Positions 45,435 to 54,435 of a stretch of DNA of 64,000 nucleotides are shown here, piece after piece. Origin of the DNA: a bacterium (GTDB lineage Bacteria; Pseudomonadota; Gammaproteobacteria; Burkholderiales; Thiobacillaceae). A program made the position numbers and the translations under genes. The notes under the pieces were generated by a model. That model did not search any database and had not been told where the DNA came from. It saw nothing but the letters and a program-made list of their open reading frames with translations. The stretch is from positions 166,566 through 230,565 of the forward strand of contig WOUQ01000004.1 in NCBI GenBank assembly GCA_009772925.1, written 5' to 3'. How positions within the stretch are numbered: the first letter of the stretch is position 1; the number at the start of each line of letters is the position of its first letter.

Positions 45435-46255
45435 CTGGTGGGGCAGCTTGAGTCCTCTATTTTTTTTGCGCGGTTGCGCGCTTGCAGGACGGCCAGGCGT
45501 GAAACGGGGCGGCCCAACAGTGCGGAGAGCAGCTGGGCCAGGTGGTTGTCCGAGACCGCAAAATCGGCGGGCAGCGACCAGTGCGTGAGGTCCGCCAGGC
45601 GCGCATCGAAAAAGCGCACCAGCGCGGTGACATCGCCCGCGCCGGCCACCCCGCCGGCGCCCAGCGTCGCGTACCCGTAGTACCGCGGCGGGGTGATCTC
45701 CGTGCGCTCCATGGCATCCGCAAGGCCGCGCAGTAGCGGGGCCAGCGCGGGGAAGTCTCGCCAGCCAGGACACTCGATTTTGCAGCCTGTTGCTTCCGCC
45801 CAGGTGGTGAGCAGTTCGTACTCGCCGGCGCTCCAGCCAATCCCCTTGGATTCGCGCAGGGCCACCGCGGCGTCCCATTCGTCGGCCAGTTCGGTGGCCA
45901 GCGCGGCGATCTTTTCCATACGTCGGCCGACCTCCTCAAGGGCCGGTTTCATTTCCGCGTCCAATGCCGCCGGGGTGAGGCATAGCACGTCCAGAAACGC
46001 TTTGTAGGGCACGAGCCGGTCTTCCGGATCGGCGCGCCGGCCCCGGGCCTCGACGGCGTCGACCAACAGCCGCCAGAATGGGGCAAGCGCGGTGGGGAAC
46101 CGATTGCCCTCGGCGGGCGTGGTCCCGTAGAGCAGCCGCTCCAGGTTCCTGATCCATTCCTTGGCGATGGCGGGATCCCATGCACGGGACAAATCGACGG
46201 CCGCCTCCCAGACTTGCGCGGGGACGTGCTCTGGACGTTCGATGTTAATTGTCAT
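45410..46255 (-). CDS. Element protein of unknown function (281 aa)
   Basis: No family recognised. Start ATG at 46255 (MTINIERPEHVPAQVWEAAV) with AAAGG upstream; the track start is 63 bp earlier. Largely helical and acidic, with no signal or membrane segment. Its 3' end runs into the 75-bp repeat B, so the last residues (SSCPTRAAGSDLQ) are encoded by the repeat. It lies in the early region between integrase and AlpA, where control functions are usual. Confidence 0.65.
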   Translation of the reverse strand: MTINIERPEHVPAQVWEAAVDLSRAWDPAIAKEWIRNLERLLYGTTPAEGNRFPTALAPFWRLLVDAVEARGRRADPEDRLVPYKAFLDVLCLTPAALDAEMKPALEEVGRRMEKIAALATELADEWDAAVALRESKGIGWSAGEYELLTTWAEATGCKIECPGWRDFPALAPLLRGLADAMERTEITPPRYYGYATLGAGGVAGAGDVTALVRFFDARLADLTHWSLPADFAVSDNHLAQLLSALLGRPVSRLAVLQARNRAKKIEDSSCPTRAAGSDLQ

Positions 46256-46287
46256 GTCACGGCCTTTCGGTGCAACTTCGTTGGGGA

Positions 46288-46309
46288 CCACCCCCAGGCT
46301 AGGGGGTGG
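46288..46309. repeat. Hairpin between two element genes
   Basis: CCACCCCC-AGGCTA-GGGGGTGG, an 8-bp stem without a T-tract, between the 81-residue and 281-residue genes. Possibly an RNA processing or partial terminator site. Confidence 0.6.
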
Positions 46310-46319
46310 TGAACTCACG

Positions 46320-46565
46320 TTATGCTGGTTGTGCTGCCACCGGGCTCTGGCTCAGATCGAATTCGTCCAGGCGCTCGGCCAGCTGGCGCAGATCGGCCTC
46401 GATGCGTTGCACCAGGAAGATCCCGGATTGAATTTCCTCGGTGGGAAATCCTTCATTTGACGCCAGCAAGGCATTTGCGCCTTGAGCCATCGCGGCGATC
46501 CTGTAGATACGGTTGATTGCCTCGCCGATGTCTGCGATGTGGGTGGTACAGTCTTTCGTAGCCAT
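46320..46565 (-). CDS. Small element protein (81 aa)
   Basis: An 81-residue acidic helical protein (HIADIGEAINRIYRIAAMAQGA; LVQRIEADLRQLAERLDEFD). Unknown function. ATG at 46565 with AAGGAG upstream. It follows the integrase by 82 bp. Confidence 0.6.
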   Translation of the reverse strand: MATKDCTTHIADIGEAINRIYRIAAMAQGANALLASNEGFPTEEIQSGIFLVQRIEADLRQLAERLDEFDLSQSPVAAQPA

Positions 46566-46647
46566 AGTTCAACTCCTTGCAGTTGGGTCTTGGTCAGGGG
46601 CGGCGTGAGGTTCGGTCTCTCGCTGCCCCGCTATTTGCCTGAAACCG

Positions 46648-48078
46648 TCAGGCGGCGGTCTTGCGAAAACGTCCCGCCAACACGTTGTCCGCGACCAGCC
46701 CGACCAGGTACTTGCCCCAGCTGGCGGCGGCGGCCTTGCGCTCCTTCTCGTAGGTTGCACGGTTGTAGATCGCGGCCAGTTCGTTGCTGGCGGCGTGGTT
46801 CAGGATGCGCTCGATGACGTGCGGCTGGATGCCGACATCCTCGGCCATGCGGGTAGCCACGCTGCGGCGCAGATCGTGGGCGTTGAAGTGGGGCATGTCC
46901 CAGAACGCCTTCACGCCATCGGCCTCCCGCTTATCGGTCCGGAAGCCTTGCCCGGGCATGGGGCGCAGGTGGCGGCCGATGGACTGTTCGACGCTGGCCT
47001 GGCTGATGGGGAACTCCTTCTTGCCGGGTTCGGCGCGGTCCGACAAGAAGACGAAACGGCCCGCGCCGGAGAGGTGGCGCAGCCGCTCCAGGAGCTCCAA
47101 GGCTTGCTTGGGCAGGTAGACGACATGGGTCTGGGGGGCGCTCTTGCGCCGCTCCTCTTTCTTCTGCTTGACGGCCGGGATGCGCCACTCGTCGCCGACG
47201 ATCTCGGACCACTCCATCTCACACACGTAGCCGGTACGCTGGCCCGAGTAGAGGGCCAGGGCGATGACGCCCTTGACTTGCCAGCTGGCCCGCATCTCGG
47301 GCAGGGTGCGCAGGACGATCCGCAGTTCCTCCCGGGTCAGGGCGCGGGCGCGGGTCTGTTCACGCTTGCGGATGGCCCGCTTCTCGATCTTGGCAAAAGG
47401 GCTGATCTCCAGATGGTCCCGGGTCACGGCGTAGCTGAACATGCGCTCCAGGTAGCGCAGCTGGTCATTGGCCAAAGCGTTGGCGCCGCGTTTCTGGGTG
47501 GCCTCCACGATCTCCACCACATGGGCGCGGGTGACGGCCTTCGCCGGGATGTCACGGAACAGGGTAGGGGTGGCGCCGTCTGGCTTGAAGGCGTAGTCCA
47601 GGACGCTGCCCATGACGTCGCGGCGAACCCAATCGGGCTTCTTGAACTCGGGCACGATGCGGTTTTCAAACCACTGTTCGAACAGTCCGCCCACCGTCAC
47701 CTCCAGGCGGGTGCGGCGCTCGGCCTCCTCTTGTCTGGCCCGCTCGGCCTCCTCCCGGCGCTTGGTCTCCGCTTTGCGCTCCATTGGGTCGATCTTGTCG
47801 ATCAGGAGCCGGGTAGCGTCCGCGTTGAGGACGCTCGCCTGGGCGAGGCTGACGCCGGACAAGCCATCGGGATCGAAGTCGGCGAGGTAGTGAGTGACGC
47901 GCTTCCCGGTGGTGGGCGAGACATAGCGGCGGTAGAACTTGACCTTGCCGCTGGCCATGGCCCGGGCCACCAGGCCGTCGCCCTTGGACAGCCATTCCTC
48001 ATTTCCGGATTGCCTGGCCCGGCGTTGGGCGGCTAGTATCGACATTTCCGTGAGTTGTTTGGCTACAGTCCTGCCCAT
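46648..48078 (-). CDS. int: Tyrosine-family integrase
   Basis: A 476-residue site-specific recombinase. Order: N-terminal DUF4102-like arm-binding domain (KVKFYRRYVSPTTGKRVTHYLADFD), a core-binding domain (about 125-230), then the catalytic domain with Arg in YSGQRTGYVCEM, HDLRRSVATRM (HxxR), H in ILNHAAS and the nucleophile Tyr in LAAIYNRATY. This type inserts at tRNA 3' ends. Start ATG at 48078 with AGGAG upstream. It lies next to attR and reads into the element. Confidence 0.95.
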   Translation of the reverse strand: MGRTVAKQLTEMSILAAQRRARQSGNEEWLSKGDGLVARAMASGKVKFYRRYVSPTTGKRVTHYLADFDPDGLSGVSLAQASVLNADATRLLIDKIDPMERKAETKRREEAERARQEEAERRTRLEVTVGGLFEQWFENRIVPEFKKPDWVRRDVMGSVLDYAFKPDGATPTLFRDIPAKAVTRAHVVEIVEATQKRGANALANDQLRYLERMFSYAVTRDHLEISPFAKIEKRAIRKREQTRARALTREELRIVLRTLPEMRASWQVKGVIALALYSGQRTGYVCEMEWSEIVGDEWRIPAVKQKKEERRKSAPQTHVVYLPKQALELLERLRHLSGAGRFVFLSDRAEPGKKEFPISQASVEQSIGRHLRPMPGQGFRTDKREADGVKAFWDMPHFNAHDLRRSVATRMAEDVGIQPHVIERILNHAASNELAAIYNRATYEKERKAAAASWGKYLVGLVADNVLAGRFRKTAA

Positions 48079-48127
48079 GGAACCTTCTCCTTTTTGCAAT
48101 TGGCAACAGCGCAGTCTTGCCGGACGT

Positions 48128-48149
48128 CTGTAGCCAAACTGTAGCCAAA
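48128..48149. repeat. Right integrase arm-type repeats
   Basis: Two tandem copies of CTGTAGCCAA at 11-bp period, matching the pair at 34583-34604 in the same orientation. They lie between int and attR. Confidence 0.8.
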
Positions 48150-48177
48150 AAAGCCCGGTTTGTTAAGAATTATTTTG

Positions 48178-48263
48178 GTTCGATTCGAACAATAGGAATG
48201 ACGAATATGACGCAACGTACTGAAAACAAACAACTCTCAGGGTTCGTTCCGGACTGATCCGGA
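48178..48263. promoter_or_regulatory. Palindromes between int and attR
   Basis: GTTCGATTCGAAC (48178-48190, perfect 6-bp arms) and TCCGGACTGATCCGGA (48248-48263). They may be excisionase, AlpA or promoter-proximal operator sites for int. No firm -35/-10 pair was chosen. Confidence 0.4.
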
Positions 48264-48275
48264 CCCCGTGCTTTT

Positions 48276-48323
48276 TGCATGGGGTGCAGGTTGTCGGAAG
48301 TTCGAATCTTCTCGCCCCGACCA
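48276..48323. repeat. attR direct repeat
   Basis: 48 bp duplicating the 3' part of tRNA-Pro (anticodon loop to CCA) with two adjacent mismatches. It lies 25 bp before surE. Confidence 0.92.
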
Positions 48324-48348
48324 TTTTCCCTCTCCCAATCCGCGGCGA

Positions 48349-49095
48349 ATGCGAATCCTGCTCAGCAACGATGACGGCTACTTCGCACCAGGACTCGCCG
48401 TCCTCGCCGCGACGCTGGGTCGCCGCGGCCACACCGTGACCGTCGTCGCGCCCGAGCGCGACCGCAGCGGCGCCAGCAATTCACTCACCCTGGATCGCCC
48501 GCTCATGGTTCGGCAGACACCATCCGGCTTCCATTACGTCAATGGCACGCCCACCGACTGCGTGCACCTCGCGGTGACCGGGCTGCTGCCCGAGTTGCCC
48601 GACATGGTCATTTCCGGCATCAATCACGGCGCCAACATGGGCGACGACACGGTTTATTCCGGTACCGTCGCGGCGGCCACCGAGGGATTCCTGCTCGGCA
48701 TTCCCTCCGTTGCGGTTTCCCTGGCGAACCTGCAGGGCGAGCATTTCCAGACCGCCGCCGACTTCGTGGCCGGCCTCGCCGATCGTTTCGCCGCCAATCC
48801 GGTGCCCGAGCACGTGTTATTGAATGTCAACGTGCCCGATCTGCCCGCGGATCGCATCCAGGGCGTCGAGGTGACACGCCTGGGCCGTCGCCACAAGGCG
48901 CAGGACACGGTGAAGACCGTCAATCCGCGCAATCAGACGATGTACTGGGTGGGTGCCGCCGGCGCCGCGCAGGATGCCGGTCCCGGCACCGATTTCCACG
49001 CCGTGGCGCATGGCCGCATTTCCCTGACGCCCTTGCAACTGGACCTGACGCGTTACGCACAGATGGGATTGATCGAGGATTGGCTCGGCCGATGA
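48349..49095 (+). CDS. surE: 5'/3'-nucleotidase SurE
   Basis: A 248-residue stationary-phase nucleotidase: [15 protein letters not shown] supplies the two metal-binding Asp, then [15 protein letters not shown] and [25 protein letters not shown]. The start is ATG at 48349; the track ORF begins inside attR. Its 4-bp overlap with pcm indicates coupling. It is the first gene of surE-pcm-nlpD-rpoS. Confidence 0.96.
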   Translation: MRILLSNDDGYFAPGLAVLAATLGRRGHTVTVVAPERDRSGASNSLTLDRPLMVRQTPSGFHYVNGTPTDCVHLAVTGLLPELPDMVISGINHGANMGDDTVYSGTVAAATEGFLLGIPSVAVSLANLQGEHFQTAADFVAGLADRFAANPVPEHVLLNVNVPDLPADRIQGVEVTRLGRRHKAQDTVKTVNPRNQTMYWVGAAGAAQDAGPGTDFHAVAHGRISLTPLQLDLTRYAQMGLIEDWLGR

Positions 49096-49748
49096 GCGTG
49101 CATGGCATCGGCATGACCTCGCAGCGCGCGCGTGCGCGCATGCTGGAAAACCTCAAGGCGCAAGGCATCGCCGACCCCCTGGTGCTGGTCGCCATGCAGG
49201 CGATTCCGCGCCACCCCTTCCTGGAGGAAAGCATCCAGCAAAGGGCGTACGACGAGACGCCGCTGCCCATCGGCCAGGGCCAGACCATTTCCAGTCCCTA
49301 CATCGTGGCACGCGGCTGCGAACTGGCCTGTCGCGGCCACATGCTGGAGCGCGTGCTGGAGATCGGCGGCGGCTGCGGCTATCAGGCCGCCGTGCTGTCC
49401 AGGCTGGCGCGCGAGGTGCTGAGCCTGGAGCGCATCGCCAAGCTGGTGGGCAAGGCGCGCCAGACCCTGCGGGAACTGCGCATCAACAACGTGCTGATCA
49501 AGAACGTCGACGGCAGCTTCGGCTACCCGGCGGCGGCGCCGTACGATGCCATCATCGTCGCGGCAGCCATGCCCTACATTCCCGAGGAACTGACGCGGCA
49601 GTTGAAGCCGGGCGGGCGCCTTGTGGCGCCCGTGGGGGCGGGGGACAGCCAGCGCCTGGTGATGATCGAGGCCGGCCCGGAGGGTGAATTGACGCGGCAG
49701 GAGCTGGAGGCGGTGAAATTCGTCCCCCTGCTCTCGGGAGTGACTTGA
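49092..49748 (+). CDS. pcm: Protein-L-isoaspartate O-methyltransferase
   Basis: A 218-residue SAM-dependent repair enzyme: [35 protein letters not shown] and the SAM motif [18 protein letters not shown]. The usual G-T/S-G-S-G-Y motif is changed to GGGCGY. The start is ATG at 49092. Confidence 0.94.
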   Translation: MSVHGIGMTSQRARARMLENLKAQGIADPLVLVAMQAIPRHPFLEESIQQRAYDETPLPIGQGQTISSPYIVARGCELACRGHMLERVLEIGGGCGYQAAVLSRLAREVLSLERIAKLVGKARQTLRELRINNVLIKNVDGSFGYPAAAPYDAIIVAAAMPYIPEELTRQLKPGGRLVAPVGAGDSQRLVMIEAGPEGELTRQELEAVKFVPLLSGVT

Positions 49749-50461
49749 GGCTGCTCCCGCTCGTCCTGGTCGCGCTGGTTCTGGCGGGCTGTTCGGCGAC
49801 CCAGAGCCCGGCGCCGGTGCGCGAGGCGGGTTCCCGCGCGACGCGATCCCAGGCCGAGGCGCCGCCCGGCCATTACCGGGTGCGTGCCGGAGACACGCTG
49901 TACAAGATCGCTTTCCAGCATGGCGTCGATGTCGCCGCCCTCGCGGCCTGGAACCGGATCGAAGATCCGCACCGTCTGCTCGCGGGCCAGCTGCTGCGCG
50001 TGACCCCACCACCCGTGGCTTCGGGTGGCCCGAACGCCGAGGCGAAGGCTGCCCCGGCCTCGGTTCGCAGGCCGGAGCCGGACGAGGCGCCGCCCGATCT
50101 GTGGACCTGGCCGGCGCGCGGCCCCTTGCTGGCGCGCTACGGCGAGGCCGGCGGCAAGGGCCTGGGCATCGCCGGCGAGCGCGGCCAGATCGTGCGGGCC
50201 GCCGCCTCGGGCCACGTCGCCTATGCCGGCTCCGGCTTGCGGGGCTATGGAAAACTCATCATCATCCGTCACGGCAAGACCCTGCTGTCGGCCTACGCCC
50301 ACAACGCCCGCATCCTCGTGGCGGAGGGGCAGCCGGTGGCGCGCGGTCAGGCCATCGCCGAAATGGGCGACAGCGACGCGGACCGGATCAAGCTCTATTT
50401 CGAGATACGCGAGTACGGCAAGCCCGTGGATCCGCTCGATTACCTGCCCAAACTGAGTTGA
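49745..50461 (+). CDS. nlpD: Lipoprotein NlpD (LysM plus degenerate M23 domain)
   Basis: A 238-residue outer-membrane lipoprotein that activates cell-wall amidases at division. Lipobox LVLAGC at the N-terminus; Lys[21 protein letters not shown] (about 40-85); C-terminal M23 fold ([22 protein letters not shown]) without the full HxH/D zinc set, so probably non-catalytic. TTG start overlapping the pcm stop. Confidence 0.92.
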   Translation: MRLLPLVLVALVLAGCSATQSPAPVREAGSRATRSQAEAPPGHYRVRAGDTLYKIAFQHGVDVAALAAWNRIEDPHRLLAGQLLRVTPPPVASGGPNAEAKAAPASVRRPEPDEAPPDLWTWPARGPLLARYGEAGGKGLGIAGERGQIVRAAASGHVAYAGSGLRGYGKLIIIRHGKTLLSAYAHNARILVAEGQPVARGQAIAEMGDSDADRIKLYFEIREYGKPVDPLDYLPKLS

Positions 50462-50466
50462 GCGCC

Positions 50467-51408
50467 ATGATGCAGGAAGAGAATTATCCGGGTGCCTCCG
50501 AATCCGAACCCCACCTCGACGGCGAGGCGGAGGACATCTGCGAGGCCGCGAGCGTCGAGGCGGCCCCGGATTTCGAGGAGATTCCCGACGTCACCCAGCT
50601 CTACCTGAACGAGATCGGCAAGGAAGGCCTGCTATCCCCGGACGAGGAGCGGGATCTCGCCTTCCGCGTGCGCCGCGGCGATTTCGTCGCCCGCCAGAGC
50701 ATGATCGAGCACAACCTGCGCCTGGTGGTGAACATCGCCAAACACTACATCAATCGCGGCCTGTCCCTGCTGGATCTCATCGAGGAAGGCAATCTCGGCC
50801 TGATGCACGCCCTCGACAAGTTCGAGCCGGAACGCGGTTTCCGCTTCTCCACCTACGCCACCTGGTGGATCCGGCAGAACATCGAGCGGGCGATCATGAA
50901 CCAGTCGCGCACCATCCGCCTGCCGGTGCACATCATCAAGGAACTCAACATCTACCTGCGCGCCCAGCGCCACCTGGAGATGCATGGCGTGCCCGACGCC
51001 GGACCGGAAGACATCGCCCACCTCACCGGCCGTCCGGTCGAGGAGGTGCGCCGCGTGCTGGCCCTGAACGAACGCGTCGCTTCGCTCGACGCGCCGCTGG
51101 ATATCGACCCCACCCTGTCCATCGGCGAGGCCATCGCCGACGAGCATTCGGAACTGCCTGAAGATCTGTTGCAAACGGCGGAAGTCGAGCAATACGTGCG
51201 GGAGTGGCTGCTGGAGCTGCCGGACAAACACCGCTGGGTGATCGAGCGCCGTTTCGGCCTCAACAACCAGGACGTCGCCACCCTGGAAGACCTCGCCGAT
51301 CATCTCAACGTCACCCGCGAACGGGTCCGCCAGATCCAGCTCGAGGCCCTGCAGACCCTGCGCCGCATCCTGCGCCGCAAGGGCATGTCCAAGGACGGTC
51401 TGCTGTGA
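50467..51408 (+). CDS. rpoS: RNA polymerase sigma factor RpoS
   Basis: A 313-residue stationary-phase sigma factor. Region 1.2 ([20 protein letters not shown]), region 2 ([48 protein letters not shown]), region 3 and region 4 ([21 protein letters not shown]). Start ATG at 50467; an rpoS promoter inside nlpD is usual in relatives but was not pinned down. Confidence 0.96.
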   Translation: MMQEENYPGASESEPHLDGEAEDICEAASVEAAPDFEEIPDVTQLYLNEIGKEGLLSPDEERDLAFRVRRGDFVARQSMIEHNLRLVVNIAKHYINRGLSLLDLIEEGNLGLMHALDKFEPERGFRFSTYATWWIRQNIERAIMNQSRTIRLPVHIIKELNIYLRAQRHLEMHGVPDAGPEDIAHLTGRPVEEVRRVLALNERVASLDAPLDIDPTLSIGEAIADEHSELPEDLLQTAEVEQYVREWLLELPDKHRWVIERRFGLNNQDVATLEDLADHLNVTRERVRQIQLEALQTLRRILRRKGMSKDGLL

Positions 51409-52085
51409 AGCCGGCCGCGGAGCGCTTGCCCTGGGCGGACATCGACACGGTGTTGCTGGACATGGACGGTACCCTGCTGGACCTGCATTACGACAATCAT
51501 TTCTGGCAGGTCTACGTGCCGGAGAAATTCGCCGAGCGCCACGGCCTGCCGCCGGAGGAAGCCCATGCCGAATGTTTTCGCCGCTATAACGCCAAGGCCG
51601 GCACCCTGGACTGGTATTGCGTGGATTACTGGAGCGAGCAACTGGAGCTGGACATCGTCCGCCTGAAGGAGGAACTGGCCCACCTCATCGCCGTGCATCC
51701 CGAGGTGACCGACTTCCTCGCCGCGCTGCGCGCCGCCGGCAAGCGCGTGGCGCTGGTCACCAACGCCCACCGCAAGAGCCTGCGCCTGAAGATGGAGCGC
51801 ACCGGCCTGGCGGTGCATTTCGACGCGCTGCATGTTTCCCATGAATACGGCCTCGCCAAGGAGGACCCGGGCTTCTGGGCGGCGCTGCGCGGCAACGAGC
51901 CATACGATCCGAAACGCAGCTTGCTGGTCGACGACAGCCTGCCGGTGCTGCGCGCGGCGCGGACCTTCGGCATCGCCCACCTGCGCGCGGTGTACCGGCC
52001 GGACACGCGCCTGCCGGAGAAGGACGTGGGGGAATTTCCCGCGATCCGGCGTTTCAGCGAAATCACTCCGGAGCTTCCGCAATGA
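51405..52085 (+). CDS. yrfG: HAD-family GMP/IMP nucleotidase, YrfG-like
   Basis: A 226-residue HAD hydrolase: nucleophile motif [14 protein letters not shown], motif [10 protein letters not shown], and [14 protein letters not shown]. The conserved [18 protein letters not shown] cap matches the YrfG/YjjG-like purine nucleotidases. GTG start overlapping the rpoS stop; it overlaps the next gene by 4 bp. Confidence 0.88.
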   Translation: MKPAAERLPWADIDTVLLDMDGTLLDLHYDNHFWQVYVPEKFAERHGLPPEEAHAECFRRYNAKAGTLDWYCVDYWSEQLELDIVRLKEELAHLIAVHPEVTDFLAALRAAGKRVALVTNAHRKSLRLKMERTGLAVHFDALHVSHEYGLAKEDPGFWAALRGNEPYDPKRSLLVDDSLPVLRAARTFGIAHLRAVYRPDTRLPEKDVGEFPAIRRFSEITPELPQ

Positions 52086-52768
52086 CCATCAGCAAGAGCG
52101 ATTTCGAGACGGTCCGCCGCGTCTATCTGTTCTCCGGCCTGGCCGACGAGGAGTTCCTCGAGGTCATCGTGCACGCCACGCCCATCACCCTGGCACCGGG
52201 CCAATTGCTGTTCAACCAGGGCGATCCCGCCGTGGCCTTCTACTGGGTGGCGGAAGGTGTGGTCCGCCTGTTCCGCGCTTCGCCCCAGGGCGAGGAAAAG
52301 GTCATCGATCTGGTGGGGGTCAACCGCATGTTCGCCGAGGCCACGCTGTTCATGGGCGGCCGCTATCCGGTCAACGCCGCGGCCCAGGGCTCCTGCCGGC
52401 TGCTGGCCTTCGACAGCCGCGCCTTCAAGGAATGGCTGGGCCGCGACAGCGAACGCTGCTTCCGCATGATGGCCGGCATGAGCGCGCGCCTGCACAAGCT
52501 GGTCAACGAGATCGACCGCCTCACCCTGATGAAGGGCGCCGATCGCCTGCTGCAATACCTCCTGGATCATTCCGATCCCGATGAAACCGGCCGTCAGCGG
52601 GTGGAATGGGAAGCGCCCAAGCAGGTCATCGCTTCACGCATCGGCGTCAAGCCGGAGACCCTGTCGCGGCTGCTGCACAAGCTGACCGACCAGGGTTGCA
52701 TCGAGGTGCACGGCCAGGTGCTCTACATCCGCGACGCCGAGCGGCTGCGCCAGGCGGATATCGAATAG
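52082..52768 (+). CDS. Crp/Fnr-family regulator (third in the window)
   Basis: A 228-residue regulator with an N-terminal cNMP-like fold (LFNQGDPAVAFYWVAEGVVRL) and a winged helix KQVIASRIGVKPETLSRLLHKL that keeps E..SR. No FNR cysteines. It is more distant from the two DNR-like paralogues. Coupled to the nucleotidase gene by ATGA. The ligand and targets are unknown. Confidence 0.88.
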   Translation: MTISKSDFETVRRVYLFSGLADEEFLEVIVHATPITLAPGQLLFNQGDPAVAFYWVAEGVVRLFRASPQGEEKVIDLVGVNRMFAEATLFMGGRYPVNAAAQGSCRLLAFDSRAFKEWLGRDSERCFRMMAGMSARLHKLVNEIDRLTLMKGADRLLQYLLDHSDPDETGRQRVEWEAPKQVIASRIGVKPETLSRLLHKLTDQGCIEVHGQVLYIRDAERLRQADIE

Positions 52769-52778
52769 GCGTCGGCTG

Positions 52779-53147
52779 CTAGCCGACGATCAGCGCCGCC
52801 GCCACGCGGCGGCCCTCGGCGGCCAGAATGTTGTAGGTACGGCAGGCCGCCGCGGTGTCCATTACTTCCACGCCGATGCGGGCTTTCAGCAGGCCTGCGT
52901 ACAGGCCGGGTGGAGGAAAGCGCGGCCGGACGCCGCTGCCCAGCAGCACGATCTCCGGCGCGCGCAGGGCGATCGCATCGAAATGCACGAGCGCGAGTTC
53001 CTCGAAGGCGGCCGCCCAGCCGGTCACCACCTCGTCGGGCAGCACGATCACGCCGCGCTCGTGGCGCGCGCCGTTGACCAGCACGTGGCCCGGGCCGTGG
53101 CCGGTGATCTGGTTGAGGCCGTCGATGCGGGAAAGGTGCAGTTTCAT
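52779..53147 (-). CDS. Mth938-like domain protein
   Basis: A 122-residue protein of the Mth938/Xcc1710-like fold (DUF498): RHERGVIVLPDEVVTGW, PEIVLLGSGVRPRFP and GVEVMDTAAACRTYNILAAEGRRVAAALI. Function unknown; family members are found near respiratory and membrane-insertion genes. It converges on the Crp/Fnr gene. Confidence 0.85.
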   Translation of the reverse strand: MKLHLSRIDGLNQITGHGPGHVLVNGARHERGVIVLPDEVVTGWAAAFEELALVHFDAIALRAPEIVLLGSGVRPRFPPPGLYAGLLKARIGVEVMDTAAACRTYNILAAEGRRVAAALIVG

Positions 53148-53189
53148 GGTTGCAGAGGCGAGATATATTTCTAATCCGATCGCGCCGGA

Positions 53190-53219
53190 TTGCCCGTGAA
53201 ATGGGCGCTCAGGTAAGAT
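53190..53219 (+). promoter_or_regulatory. Possible sigma-70 promoter of alaC-hom-thrC
   Basis: TTGCCC, 18 bp, TAAGAT, 29 bp before the alaC start. The match is moderate. Confidence 0.4.
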
Positions 53220-53247
53220 TACCCGCTTTTACGACGCCCCGTCAGCA

Positions 53248-54435
53248 ATGGAAGAATTTCCTAGAATCAAGCGGCTGCCGCCCTACGTCTTCAACATCAC
53301 CGGCGACCTGAAGATGGCCGCCCGGCGGCGGGGCGAGGACATCATCGACTTCGGCATGGGCAATCCGGACCAGCCCACGCCACCGCACATCGTCGAGAAG
53401 ATGATCGAGACCGCGCGGCGCGGCGACACCCACCGCTACTCGGTGTCGAAGGGCATCCCACGCCTGCGCAAGGCCATCTGCAACTGGTACAAGACCCGCT
53501 ACGACGTGGACTTCGACCCGGAGAAGGAAGCCATCGTCACCATCGGCTCGAAGGAGGGCATCGCCCACCTGGCGCTGGCGACCCTGGATCGCGGCGACAT
53601 CGTGCTGGTGCCCAATCCCAGCTACCCGATCCACATCTACGGCCCGGTCATCGCCGGCGCCGACATCCGCCACATCCCGATGACGCCGGGGGTGAACTTC
53701 TTCGAGGAAATGGAAACGGCCATCCGCAATCATTGGCCGAAGCCGAAGATGCTTATCCTCAACTTCCCGTCCAACCCCACCACCCAGTGCGTGGAACTCG
53801 AGTTCTTCGAGAAGGTGGTGGCCATGGCGAAGGAGTACGGCATCCTGGTGGTGCACGACATCGCCTACGCCGACATCGTCTTCGACGGCTATCAGGCCCC
53901 CTCCATCATGCAGGTGAAGGGTGCCAAGGACGTGGCGGTGGAGTTCTTCACCCTGTCCAAGAGCTACAACATGCCGGGCTGGCGGGTGGGCTTCATGGTC
54001 GGCAACCAGCGCCTGTGCGCGGCCCTGGCGCGCATCAAGAGCTACCACGACTACGGCACCTTCACGCCCATCCAGGTAGCGGCGATCACCGCCCTGGAAG
54101 GCCCGCAGGACTGCGTGAGGGATATCTGCGAGTTGTATCGCAAGCGGCGCAACTCGCTCATCAAGGGACTCAACGAGGTGGGCTGGAAGGTGGAGGCGCC
54201 CAAGGCCACCATGTTCGTCTGGACACCCATCCCCGAGCCCTACGCCGAGATGAAGTCCCTGGAATTCTCCAAGAAGCTGCTGCTCGACGCCAAGGTCGCG
54301 GTCGCGCCCGGCGTCGGCTTCGGCGACTACGGCGACGACCACGTGCGCTTTGCGCTCATCGAAAACGAACATCGCACCCGGCAAGCGATTCGCGGCCTGC
54401 GCGACATGTTCCGCAAGGATGGATTACTGAAATGA
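53248..54435 (+). CDS. alaC: Alanine-type aminotransferase AlaC
   Basis: A 395-residue class I PLP aminotransferase. [13 protein letters not shown] at the N-terminus, the PLP lysine in [23 protein letters not shown] and Arg in [13 protein letters not shown]. This gene usually precedes hom in betaproteobacteria. Its stop overlaps hom (ATGA). Confidence 0.93.
   Translation: MEEFPRIKRLPPYVFNITGDLKMAARRRGEDIIDFGMGNPDQPTPPHIVEKMIETARRGDTHRYSVSKGIPRLRKAICNWYKTRYDVDFDPEKEAIVTIGSKEGIAHLALATLDRGDIVLVPNPSYPIHIYGPVIAGADIRHIPMTPGVNFFEEMETAIRNHWPKPKMLILNFPSNPTTQCVELEFFEKVVAMAKEYGILVVHDIAYADIVFDGYQAPSIMQVKGAKDVAVEFFTLSKSYNMPGWRVGFMVGNQRLCAALARIKSYHDYGTFTPIQVAAITALEGPQDCVRDICELYRKRRNSLIKGLNEVGWKVEAPKATMFVWTPIPEPYAEMKSLEFSKKLLLDAKVAVAPGVGFGDYGDDHVRFALIENEHRTRQAIRGLRDMFRKDGLLK

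Larger units (their letters stand above)
34467..48323. mobile_element. Integrated satellite-like or prophage-remnant element at tRNA-Pro
   Basis: Bounded by 48-bp direct repeats (two adjacent mismatches) covering the anticodon loop to the CCA of tRNA-Pro. All recognised genes are on the minus strand in the order integrase, two unknowns, AlpA regulator, small basic protein, PrimPol-VirE, repeat cluster, 77-aa protein, tape measure, tail-completion-like protein, terminase small and large subunits, coiled-coil protein, JAMM protein, unknown. Size and layout resemble Gram-negative phage-inducible islands. No portal, capsid, protease, tube, baseplate, lysis or repressor gene is visible. Removing it would restore tRNA-Pro next to surE. 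Confidence 0.9.

Noticed and set aside
45257-45451. Small ORF carrying repeat unit A (LEGRFLE...)
   Set aside because: The two repeat units lie in different frames, no ribosome binding site is seen, and each core is palindromic, so a DNA or RNA structure is more likely than a protein.
34515-48275. Complete inducible prophage
   Set aside because: No portal, capsid, protease, tail tube, baseplate, lysis or repressor gene could be found, so a full phage is not supported.
48276-48323. A second tRNA-Pro gene at the right end
   Set aside because: Only the 3' half is present; the 5' acceptor and D-arm are missing, so it is an attachment-site remnant.
48268-48348. N-terminal extension of surE in the ORF track
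   Set aside because: The extension is the attR copy of tRNA-Pro read as protein; the SurE family begins at [10 protein letters not shown].
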